From assembly GCA_965153355.1 (NCBI GenBank), contig OZ231127.1, positions 39,494,001 through 39,558,000 of the forward strand: a stretch of DNA of 64,000 nt. Direction: 5' to 3'. The stretch comes from Flaccisagitta enflata (lineage: Eukaryota > Chaetognatha > Sagittoidea > Aphragmophora). A program made the position numbers and the translations under genes. How positions within the stretch are numbered: position 1 is the stretch's first letter; each line of letters begins with the position of its first letter. Below, piece by piece: positions 52,870 through 64,000 of the stretch. The notes under the pieces were generated by a model that did not search any database, had not been told where the DNA came from, and saw only the letters and a program-made list of their open reading frames with translations.

Positions 52870-53044
52870 GCTCGAGTGATGTTCGTTCAGCGGTTGTCGG
52901 TTATCGAGCGTTCTTTGCTTTGCACGTTCGCCGGTGTTGGCGCTGTTATCGGTCATCTTGTCTGGCATCTCGTGCATCGCCATTACCACGTGCGTCACGT
53001 TCACTTACTCCAACACGCGCTTCTTCTCTCCGTTCTAGTCACAG
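52870..53044 (+). CDS. SLC16/MCT-like transporter exon, TM8 region
   Basis: This 175-bp exon starts just after a ~270-bp CA array (acceptor TTTTAACAG) and ends at GTCACAG|GTAATC (phase 1). It reads ARVMFVQRLSVIERSLLCTF, then AGVGAVIGHLVWHLVHRHYH and VRHVHLLQHALLLSVLVTG. In typical MCTs this segment carries a G-R pair in TM8 important for substrate binding. Here the equivalent position appears to read G-H (AVIGHLVWHLV), and the loop is strikingly histidine-rich. Assigning it as the TM8 site rests on alignment by eye. Confidence 0.87.
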
Positions 53045-54240
53045 GTAATCATACGAGTCTGCACACGTGTTATTGTAATTTGTATGTTTCCGTTTTGTTA
53101 ATGCAATACGTATATATTCAATATTCATATTTCTTTCATATGTAAATGTTTTTTTCTTTGCGGATGGTCATGAAAATTCGTTGAAATGTAAAAATTTCCG
53201 TTGTTTGTTTCCTCTCTTTCTTTTTAATCGTTTCAATAGACATAATTGTGTTAACACGGACGTCTGTTGTACAAACTGTCTCCCTTTCTAACCTATTAGT
53301 AACGCGTGTTTCTCATCTCTATCCGTGTGCCTCCTCCATTTCCCACCATTTCCTGCAATTTACTGCTTTTATTCTTATCTTCCTCGTTTTTTGAATTAAT
53401 CTAATTTCCTCTTTTATTATGCGCGACCTCGTATTTCTGCAAGAGGGCTAGAAAACAAGTCCGTCGTTCTGTCCGTTTCTTGTACTGCCAACGGTTTATC
53501 CGTCCATCATTTGGCTGCTTCACATTACCAAAGCTTGGAATTTCTTCTCGTCCCACTTACCCAATGCGGAGCTGAGGAATTAATTTCAAGGCCCTCACCG
53601 TTTTTTTTTCTTCTAAAAATAGTCTATCTTCCATTTTTTTAACACTAGCGGCCCTCCTTTATATCCTAATTTGCATAATGCTGTGGGAGATACTGTCAGA
53701 TTTCAATTGGTTTGTAACACCACAAACCTGTTCCTGTATATCATTTAGGGCACATATCTGGGTAACAGACAACACCCATAACATTTTTGTCTTTGTTTTG
53801 CGAATGACTTTCATTTGATACATGATTTTCTGAGGCAATTATTAGGCTCATTAGCAACGAAAGTACATGAGGAAATTTGCTTCCTCATTGATTCTGTAAG
53901 AAACTTTAAGAGCTAAAAAAAAACGGAAGACGAATGAATTATGAGAAAAAGAAAATGGTCATCTTCATGATTTTTTTCACTCGCTCAAAAACGTTATTGG
54001 AAGCAACCAAGTCCATCATGCATACTCATACTTTTGGCGCCACCATGACTCTATCGCATCGGATGCACTTTTTGAGCGATCAGGCTCTGTTTTCCTCTTT
54101 TAGCTTTTTGACCAGTCTTTCAATGTTTTATCTGATTACTTTTATCTTCCTTTTGTTATATTTTCCCTCAAGTTTCAGTGTCTATTCTTATTTATCCGTC
54201 AATCTTATTTATCGGTCAATCTGTCAGTCTTTCGTCGTTT
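53045..54240. other. Intron 6, 5' part, no gene seen
   Basis: AT-rich sequence. A possible degraded hairpin-repeat start (GCGCGACCTCGTATTTCTGC, 53421-53440) is too weak to call. Confidence 0.5.
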
Positions 54241-54254
54241 GTGTGTGTGCGAGT

Positions 54255-54532
<278 letters not shown>

Positions 54533-54669
54533 TGACAGGCTTTAAAGTGAGCCAGACGTAGAAAGGTCCTCCAGGCCGCTGTCTGTCTGCCCATTTGCCA
54601 ATTGCACAGTAATCTTGTAGGCGCGGCAATGTCTGGTCGGCAAGAAACTTGCGTTGCTTTTCTACTAAG

Positions 54670-55490
54670 AACAAGGCCAAGAGATGTCCAATAGATGCGT
54701 CCTCTTTAGATGTAAGATACTAAGATACAAATCATTTAGATATAAAGATATCAGGATATAATGATTTAAAGATACTGAGATAAACAGAAAAATATAAACT
54801 GATTCCTCTCTCACCCCCCTCCTTACTCTCCCCCACACCTCCAACCCCCCCACCCACGCCTACCCTACCACGCCTCCCTACCCCCACGCCTCCCCACCCC
54901 CCTCGCCTCCTCAACCACCCACACCTCCTCATTCCCCACACCTCCCCACCCCCCACGCTTCCACCTCCCATGCCTCCCCACCCTGACCCCATGCCTCCTC
55001 ATCCCCAACGCCTCCCCCAACGCCTTGTCCTCACAAAGCAACATGAAGGGACTTAAAGAGACATGGAGAGATATGGAGAGATATGAAGAGACATGAAGAG
55101 ACATGAGAGTCATGAAGAGTCATGAAGAGTCATGAAGAGACATAAAGAGACATGAAAAGACATGAAGAGACATGAAAAGACATAAGAGACATGAGAGACA
55201 TTAGAGAAATAAGCGACATAGGAGACATGAGAGACATAAGAGAAATAAGCGACATAAGAGACATAAGAGACATGAGGGAAATAAGATAAATAAGAGACAT
55301 ATAGGAGACATATAGGAGACATAAAAAAGACAAAAGAGACAAAAGAGACAAAAGAGACATAAGAGATATAAGAGACATGAAGCAAAATTAATAGAAAACC
55401 TTAGAAATTGCATTCAGAAATTTTCGCGTGACCTACCTACCTACCAAGGGACACACCCTCTTATAGAGATGCGAGGACGCATCTAAAAAG
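54670..55490 (-). repeat. Class B hairpin repeat, intact long copy
   Basis: On the - strand: AGATGCGTCCTCGCATCTC, TATAAGAGGGTGTGTCCC, a degenerate TCTTATGTCTC array, a G-rich GGGGAGGCGTGGGG block, ACATCTAAAGAGGACGCATC and TATTGGACATCTCTTGGCCT ending TTGTT. It is the uninterrupted counterpart of 32015-32431 plus 47035-47596. Confidence 0.9.
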
Positions 55491-56773
55491 AACAGATAAA
55501 TTTCCCCAGTTTAATTCATATCACCTCACCGCACGCTTTAACTTTCACGTACCTAAGTCTGCTACGGAGTTGAAAAGCGTGAGGCTTTCCATTACATGAA
55601 TATACCCAAAACCTAAATCCTTTATGTGATTTCTTTCTATTCGCTTTTGGCGCGTCTCTCTCTATCACGTGCGCGTCTTGTTCACGCGTTTTCCATCTTT
55701 CATCATTTCGTATTCATCGAGAACGATAAATCTTCTTTTTCTCTCTCTCTCAAATTGAGAAAAGAGGAAATAGATTCGATTTAGTAAGTGCCCGAGAGGT
55801 ACGACAACCGAGCTCGCGTGCCATCGCCCTCTCTCTCTTTTCCTCTTTCTCTCTCTGAAAGTGTAACTCTTTTTCCCTAATTCCATCATTTATATTTCCT
55901 CTTAAGACGCATTCTCAATATATTTCACTTGATCTTTGAAATCACACTCGCCTATTCTTTTTCTTGATGGGAGAGTGGAATTAATATGACAGCGTTAAGC
56001 AAATTTAACGACATGAAAATGGCGGCCAACATGCCCTTGATGAGGGTTATGGGCCCAGCGGTATTTAAGAACATGACGTTTATTTGTCTTTGTTTTGTTT
56101 TTTTCATTGATTTTAATCTGTTCCCTGAAATTTCGAAACAAACAGGACAAAATTAGCGGTAATCAAAATATCATCCACTCTCCCTTCGAAGAAAAGAAAA
56201 CATGGCTTTTTCTGCCGTGGGCACCTCGATATATCTACCTCATGTGACACTGATAGAAAGACCCATGCTTCACCAGTAACCGCTTTAGGTCAAGAGATAA
56301 AACATGTATCATAGAGTGAAACGAAACGTGTTTAAAGCACTATTTCACGACATAGCGTGATTCACATTCAAATTCAATCACCCCGATCATAAAACCATCC
56401 ACGATAATTTTGTCCATCCATTCACAATCACAATTCCTTATTTCGTAGCAGGAAAACCTTCGAGAGACGATTTGGTCTCTTAAAAGTAGTGAGCAAGCTG
56501 CATGTTATTTATTTCATTGTTGTCCCCTTCGTTGCATTCACCCATAATATCAATGTCATCGTCAATAAAACACACATGAGATGCTTGTCACCTTTTGTCC
56601 AAGTGTCATCGTTGAATGGACGGTTTCCGGTAAAGAAAAAGTCATAATTTTTTTGTACATGAGCATGGATCGTTAAAAAAATGACCATGTATCAAAACGG
56701 TAGGGTGATAAAAACGCCTGCAAATTTTTTTTTACAAAAAATGGTCCGCCATGCTGCCCTTCCTTCGAAAAGA
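55491..56773. other. Intronic sequence, no gene seen
   Basis: Nothing recognised beyond short CT runs. Confidence 0.5.
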
Positions 56774-57005
56774 AACAAGGCCGGATACACGGCTACCCTA
56801 GTAACGTGCGGGTGGGCAGGGGCCGTATTGGAGGTCACTTGATCACTTGGGCAGGAGCAGTGCAGACTGCAAAAAAAAACAAAAAAAGTGTGACGGACGG
56901 ACGGACGGACGGACGGACGGACGGACGGACGGACGGACCGACGGACCGACGGACCGACGGACCGACCGACAAAGCGGGGTGTAGAGTCGCGTAGCACGCG
57001 ACTAA
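56774..57005 (-). repeat. Hairpin repeat, class A, near-consensus
   Basis: On the - strand: AGTCGCGTGCTACGCGACTC, TACACCCCGCTTTGTCGG, a long GTCC/GTCG array, GCTCCTGCCC, CCACCCGCACGTTACTAG and GTATCCGGCCTTGTT. Confidence 0.93.
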
Positions 57006-57275
57006 AAAAAATGGCTTTTTCTACAATTATTGCCGCGAAGCTGCACTTTTTCTACTACAAATATTAGTCACCTCACGTCATTTGTCAATTCCACACTAAC
57101 ACACGTTCCATAAGTCAACCATTTCACAACCCGTTAAATGACCCCCATTATTCTCCCTTTCTTCTCCCTCTTTCCCCTTTTCTTCTTTTTTTCCCCCTGG
57201 CGCCATCTTTCCATCTTTCTTTCTTTCTCTTTCTTCTTCTTTTTTCCTGCTTTTTCTTTATCGCTTTCCGTGTAG

Positions 57276-57503
57276 GTCTTACACCCCGTCTCCTACTTTT
57301 CACTTCAGAACTGCATCCCCTCGCCTCTGCCTACACGGCCCTGGTCGCCTTTTCTTTTTCTTTCGGCATCTGTTTCGCCGGAGTGGTGGCGATGACAGAT
57401 GGCGTCACCTGCAGCGTTGTCACTTGCAAGGATCGTCTTTACGCTCAGGCATGGACCCTCTGGTCTCAATCACTCGGCGTTCTTTTCGGCGCCCCTATCG
57501 CAG
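57276..57503 (+). CDS. SLC16/MCT-like transporter exon, TM9-TM11
   Basis: This 228-bp exon is bounded by CCGTGTAG and GCAG|GTAAAA, with phase 1 at both ends. It reads GLTPRLLLFTSELHPLASAY, TALVAFSFSFGICFAGVVAM, TDGVTCSVVTCKDRLYAQAW and TLWSQSLGVLFGAPIAG. These are consecutive hydrophobic segments matching the second half of an MFS fold. The final GVLFGAPIAG is a very common SLC16 TM11 pattern (G-x-x-x-G-x-P-x-x-G), which makes the family call firm. Confidence 0.93.
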
Positions 57504-58177
57504 GTAAAAGATAACACGTCTCAAAAAGAAGGAGATTGTATGGCAAGTGACGCTTACTGTGGCTTAATTGTTCATCCAATCATATATGTATCCAGACAGA
57601 AAGGTCAAAAAGCCAAGTGGATAGATTGGAACAGAGAAATGATAAAGAAGAGAAGCCCTCGCTGACCTCGAGTTCACCCAGGTCACATATGCGTAGTTGA
57701 TTAAAAGAAGAGTCAACAACAAGGCGAAAACGAAGAGGCACATTGTCGCAGATGGACGGACAGACGGGCTGGTTTCGTGGGCACAGATCACGACTCGTGT
57801 TTACAACTAGAAAGTCTATACATGACTCCCACAGTTAAAAGGGCGTTCCCTCCATGAACTCCATTTGCATGGCAGAGGTAAAAAAAGTGGTCCCGAGGAG
57901 ACAGTAATTTTTATTGGCAATCAAAACTTCTAGCGGGGTTTTGCATACAAAATAGCCTTTCTCCCATAAATATTCGATGAGCTTACCTTGCCATCGGGCA
58001 CCTGGCGGTGTGACTTCCCATTTGCGTCCGCGTCTGCCCGAGCAACATCCAACGCTGCATAAAGCGCAATCACCTCAACTTCTATTCCGATTGTGTTAGT
58101 CTGAATGTGAAGATGTGCCATTGTATGTGTTAGTGTGTGCGTGTTAGTGTGTTAGTTTTCGGGTGTGTGTTAGTTTT

Positions 58178-58180
<3 letters not shown>
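57504..58180. other. Intron 7, 5' part, no gene seen
   Basis: No structure recognised before the GT arrays. Confidence 0.5.
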
Positions 58181-58562
<382 letters not shown>

Positions 58563-58602
58563 AAGGGAAACAAATCCATCTTTCGTTGTTTTGCGTTCGC
58601 AG

Positions 58603-58794
58603 AGGGGTTAAATAACGCTTTTGGATCGAAAGAATCCGGGTATTACTTTTCGGGGATCGTCGTCTTTCTCGCTGCGATTATTCTGCTTCAACTTCCACGA
58701 CGAATTCGAGCCAGACAACAAGCGCTCAAGTTCATGACAAATCAATCCAGAGCCAGCGTCAACACCGTCCTCACCCCACTCACGCCTAATGCAG
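58603..58794 (+). CDS. SLC16/MCT-like transporter exon, TM12 and start of C-tail
   Basis: This 192-bp exon follows the acceptor GCGTTCGCAG and ends at AATGCAG|GTAGAT (phase 1 both ends). It reads EGLNNAFGSKESGYYFSGIV, VFLAAIILLQLPRRIRARQQ, ALKFMTNQSRASVNTVLTPL and TPNAG. It contains the last helix (SGIVVFLAAIILLQL) and then a basic cytoplasmic stretch PRRIRARQQ. An alternative acceptor two bases downstream would break the frame. The intron before it carries two GT arrays and a GAAA tract. Confidence 0.92.
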
Positions 58795-59136
58795 GTAGAT
58801 AGAGGGGCAGGGCAGACGTGTCGTGACGACTAGTGAATTTCATCGTGAAAGACACAAAGAACCGAGGAACAAACGACGGACCGTTAAAGATGGAGATAAA
58901 GAATTAATGACCAATGTAACTGATACTATCAACAGTGTGCGCGCAAGATTCAGGAAGCGTGACGCCGATGGACGATGCAAGCCTCCCCCCCCCCCCATAA
59001 AAAGTTTATCAGCCTATCAGCCTCGTGTTAGCATCGACCATAATGAGGACAAATAACCATCACGGAAAAAAAAAAGTAATATCGAAAGTGAAAGGGAACA
59101 AAAACAATGGTTCCTTGTTTTTGGCTCTTTAATCAG

Positions 59137-60190
<1,054 letters not shown>

Positions 60191-60326
60191 AAAAGACGTG
60201 GAAAAATGAAGAGACACGAAAAAAAAATGAAGCAGAGAAGCAGAGAAAAAGCAAATTTAGATACAAGGATAAGGATTCATAATTTTAAAATCGAACCGAT
60301 ACCGTTTGCACACCATTTCATTACAG

Positions 60327-63300
60327 TGACATATCACGGCGTCGACGTGAATACGGACGGTCATCCTCCACCCGAGTTTGAACGATTGCTTCATCAACAA
60401 TCGGCACAAGCGCCATCCTCGACGGCGTCATTGACGGGCCACGGCCTGATATGTGATGACCCACTTCGATATCAATCTCATCGTAATCAGCATCTCCGTA
60501 ATATCAACATGCACAATCATTATACAAACCCATCCAACGAACTGACGACTTCTTCGCGCGTGACGGCGGCGGGCGATTTGATATCACCGCTGCATCATCA
60601 ACATAATCATCACGCTAATCGGCCTTCGATGGCGGGACTTCCGCCACCTTCTCGTCCATTGTCTACCATGGAGGATGATTTCGAAAGCCGGACTTACATG
60701 CGATCGTCACTCAACGTGGACATCGACGATGCCATCTCCAACGCCGACGACGGCCACTCTCCCGTTAGAATGTTTCATAACCACGGTCTCAATCCTCCGC
60801 TGCATCCACTCAATCAACGCTTTCCGTCGTCATCGGAGGACGTCAACGATATTCGACGGCACCGTCATCATATTGATGATCATCAAACTTTTCAGCATCA
60901 TCATCCTCCTCTTCATCAACATAGCGATAGAGGAGGCGGAGGAGGGGCAGATCGTGAAAATGGTGAGGCGAGGTTCTTGATTTCTCCCCCTTCTTTAACA
61001 TCGGTATACCCTGGAAGGGTTCACGATAACGACGGCGAAGATCCTGCGTACATCGACAGCGATTTGGGCGAGGAAATGTATAATCCTACCGTCGACGAAT
61101 GCTGCCGCCAATTTCCCTCTTCTGTGGCCGGAATCGCGTCAACTTCGCCTCATCTAACGCGCCGAAACATCAGCCCAATGCAACAACGTCGTTTTCCACA
61201 GCAACATCAACAGCAAATGGCGCAACATCATCATCCTAATCACGATGGGCACCGCGCGGATCAACGGCCACATCACGATTTTCTACGCCACTTACAGCAG
61301 CAACAGCATCAACGACGCGCCGTCGCCAACATGTACTCATCTAAACCACTTGTCGCGGGTCACCATTACAGGGCCCCTCAATATTTGAGCGGCGACCATC
61401 TGGCTCGAAGATTCGCCAACTTTCTAAATCAAAGGGAGCAACAAAAGCTGTTACACGACTTTACCTATCATACATATCCTAACCGGAACGAGCCCCACGC
61501 AGGTGGTGAAGGAGGAGGAGCGAGAGATATCGTGGCCGCGCCCGGGCCGACGGACGCCGTTGCCATTTCTCGTGAGGCAATGGCGGATATTCCGTTTCAC
61601 TTCAACGCAACTCGTTGCTACGATCCAAGTGCGTCGATCGTAGCGGCTAAAAATGCCGCGGACGTGGAAGCTCAATCTCCGAGGGCCTTTCACGCTTTTG
61701 CGGCTAGCAACGCCAACCTGTTCTCGATGAGACATCCAAGAAGAATCCGAGAGGAACTGCGGGAACCCATGCAACGGTTAATGCAGCAGCGGCAACCGCA
61801 TCAACATTTTTGCGAGGAGCCTCCAACGCAGCCGCAGCCACTTATCAATAACAACGACAACGTTGAATTGAGAAGCAATCAATATGCTCACTCGCTGACC
61901 AACCAGCAACGTCAGTCCTTAACGCAATATCGTCAATATCAGCCAATGCAAAACTTTCATCATGACGGAAATCAACGACCATCCATGGACTCGTCATCCA
62001 CTTTGGACGGTGCGACGCCGCCCCCAATGGACCCAATCAATCCCAGAGCCTCATGGAATTTATCCCGCCCTCCAAAACCGAGTAACATCTGGGGAGAAAA
62101 CGTTTGGTCCAGAGAGACTGGAGGAAGAGGAGAAGGTGGAAAAGGCGGTGGAGGGAAGACGAGAGAAGTTAAAGAATCGTTTCGAAGACTGGGGGAAGGA
62201 GATAGGGCAGAGGTCGGGGAGAAGACAGAGAAGTTAAAGAGAGGAAAGGATGATTGGAAAAGAAAAGGCTCAGAGGGAGGTGAAAAGCTTGTTGAAAGAA
62301 CGGAGATACAGTCGGATGATAACCATGAGACAAGAAAGGGTAATGATGAAACAAAAGGAGAGAAAACAGTAAAGGAAACGGGGGAGAAGGAGCGTGAATG
62401 CGCGCAGAGCAAAAGTCAAGAAAGGGCCGCGACAATTCCGGCTGAACCAACGTTATTCAACGCATATCGTCCTTCCGTTCAGTCCACACAAAACGTCTTT
62501 CGCTTTGATATCATCGAACCCCGTAGCTATTCGGACGTCATGCCAGTAACTGCGCAACATCAACAGCAACATCGTGGCTCACGGTCATCAGCGCGAGCCG
62601 AGGGGAGTAAGGATATAACGACGATACGATGCCAACAACACGGGCACGTGTCAGCGTCAAAAATCAATGCGCTGCAAAGCGGTGAGCAGCAAAAACAGAG
62701 AGAAATGCGAGTGGAGGAGGAGGATCAAACCGGCAAAATCCGGAAAGAAGAGAGAAAGTCGTCGTTGAGGGAGAGAAGAAAATCCACTCCCGCGTCAGTT
62801 CCTACGACGACGACGGCGCAGTTACGTCGAGATGAAGAGGATGGTTCCACCGTGAGCAACGCAGTAGATGCTTCCGGAATGACACGGTTGGCGCCGCCGT
62901 CTCTGCCGAGAGATCGAATTGTATCTGATCCCCTTCCTCCCGGTTTCGAGCAGAACAACACCCCCGCCATCAACAATGGTCAAAGACGCGACTACGCACA
63001 GGAGGCGAAATTGGGACACGATGGAGAGACGAGGTCGACGCAAAGTGAAGAAATTGACGAATCGAAGAGAACAACGACTAGGGAAGTTTTCTTTTCAAAC
63101 TCATCATCGATGGAAAAGAAAATCTCGTTTGAGGGACGCGTCGCGTCATTGGATGACAATCCTAAGACCGAAAAGAGAGCGAGCCAAGCCAAATCCTTTT
63201 CCATCGATTCACCGGAAGCTGTTTCCATCGAAAGTAGTAGAGACTCTGGAACTGGCGGTAATAATAAAACGCTCAAGAGGTCGAAGAAGAGGTTCGATTC

Positions 63301-64000
63301 GGTAAATGGAGATTTGGAGGTTAATTTACCACATAAATCCTCGATGACCGACGAGGCCGAGGAGAAGGAGCAAAAACAGTCCAACTCGATCCTCACGCGT
63401 ACTAAAGCCGCGACAAATCCCTCAACTGGCGAGAGGGAAGAGGCTTTAACGCCGCAAGCGGTGGTGTCAGCGCCGGTGGTGGAAAAAGAGGAACATTCCG
63501 GCAATCGCGAAAACGGTGGTGTGGAAATATCGACGACGGGAGCATTTGGCACGTGGGGATCATCTTCATCAGAATCGAGACGAAACCGGAAATCGTCGAT
63601 GCGACAAAAACGCGTCTCTTTTTCCAAGACAGATCCGTTGGATCCGACTAAGAAGATTACGGGACGCTCTCTGCCGTCTCTTAATAAAATCAACAACTCG
63701 ACTATGGGAAATGGCGACGGTCGGGAGGGAGGAGATGACGACGACGACGATGACGAGTCCGGAGAACGCGTCAGGAACTGCGGATCTTATCATTACGGCC
63801 GTGGCAAGCAAAGGAAAACTTCGCAATTCTTCCCCGTTGGAGCGCCAATTCGCCGCTGCGGCAGCACCGTCGAAACTTGCATCGACGACGCTATCAAGTC
63901 TCAGGAACGCTTAAATATGCTCAATACAGAAAATTCCGGCGATGGAAATACCAACAATGACAAAAGTAAAGCCACGCACAGATTGCTCACTTCAACAACC
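60327..64000 (+). CDS. SLC16/MCT-like transporter, long disordered C-terminal tail exon (runs off window)
   Basis: The acceptor TTTCATTACAG is followed by about 1,224 codons with no stop to the end of the window. It begins TYHGVDVNTDGHPPPEFERL. Composition is His/Gln-rich at first (HHQHNHH, LQQQQHQRR), then Lys/Glu/Gly-rich near 62100-62450. Ser/Arg/Lys-rich segments with basophilic-kinase-like RxxS sites follow (KRVSFSK, KSFSIDS), then a short poly-Asp run, and near the end SYHYGRGKQRKTSQFFPVG and STVETCIDDAIKSQERLNML. No transmembrane helix or known domain is visible. Absence of stops over 3.6 kb in a GC-balanced, non-repetitive sequence is strong evidence of coding. Internal introns cannot be excluded. 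Ordinary MCT C-tails are far shorter, so this tail is unusual. Confidence 0.88.

Noticed and set aside
62992-63696. 234-codon - strand frame opposite exon 10
   Set aside because: Antisense of a long coding exon. It has no recognisable domain and the + strand frame is continuous with the transporter.

Overview
This is intronic and exonic DNA of one large animal gene, packed with simple-sequence repeats and nested mobile elements. It is clearly eukaryotic. Coding pieces are short, flanked by GT/AG splice sites and joined in phase across introns of 0.3 to 27 kb. There are LINE, Tc1/mariner, LTR-retrotransposon and fold-back remnants, and dinucleotide tracts run to hundreds of bases. The transporter family, the long polyglutamine tracts and the microsatellite load fit an invertebrate metazoan. 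I cannot name the species.

The gene is on the + strand and encodes a monocarboxylate-transporter-like (SLC16/MCT) major facilitator protein. Ten coding exons can be traced: about 2012-4390, 17906-18025, 18605-18734, 24491-24673, 52133-52286, 52870-53044, 57276-57503, 58603-58794, 59137-59301 and 60327 to beyond the window end. Joined, they read through without a stop: a very long proline-, glycine- and glutamine-rich N-terminal tail, a 12-helix MCT core with the TM1 motif EGGWGW and the TM5 motif YFQKRYEVALAISRSGTYLG, and a disordered C-terminal tail of at least about 1,220 residues. The first exon and the end of the gene are not resolved.

The introns hold almost everything else. About 35 copies or fragments belong to short repeats that begin with a small perfect hairpin, continue with GTCC/GGTC runs, and end in GGCCTTGTT. 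One hairpin arm is repeated in inverted form near the far end and changes in step with the hairpin from copy to copy. A second class (20414, 44064, 44837, 48520) has long inverted repeats around a tandem core, plus a tail hairpin. There too both stems change together. The layout resembles Helentron/Helitron2-type non-autonomous elements, but I cannot assign it firmly.

At 32432-47034 a 14.6-kb LTR retrotransposon with a gag-like frame and no visible pol lies on the - strand. It has split one hairpin repeat into halves at 32015-32431 and 47035-47596. A related copy without the insertion is at 54670-55490. The 5' LTR is itself broken by 4.7 kb containing a four-copy array of a ~135-bp unit alternating with CT and CA tracts.

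Other elements include fold-back or TIR elements at 938-1248, 6198-7570, 8871-9897, 14134-16025, 23185-23800, 25148-25738, 28738-29382, 31186-31893, 36614-37031 and 51299-51719. There is a Tc1-like remnant at 27577-28076, a LINE 3' end at 18971-20127, and a pair of GGAAGC-repeat elements at 4.9 and 8.5 kb. No rRNA, tRNA or CRISPR array was recognised.
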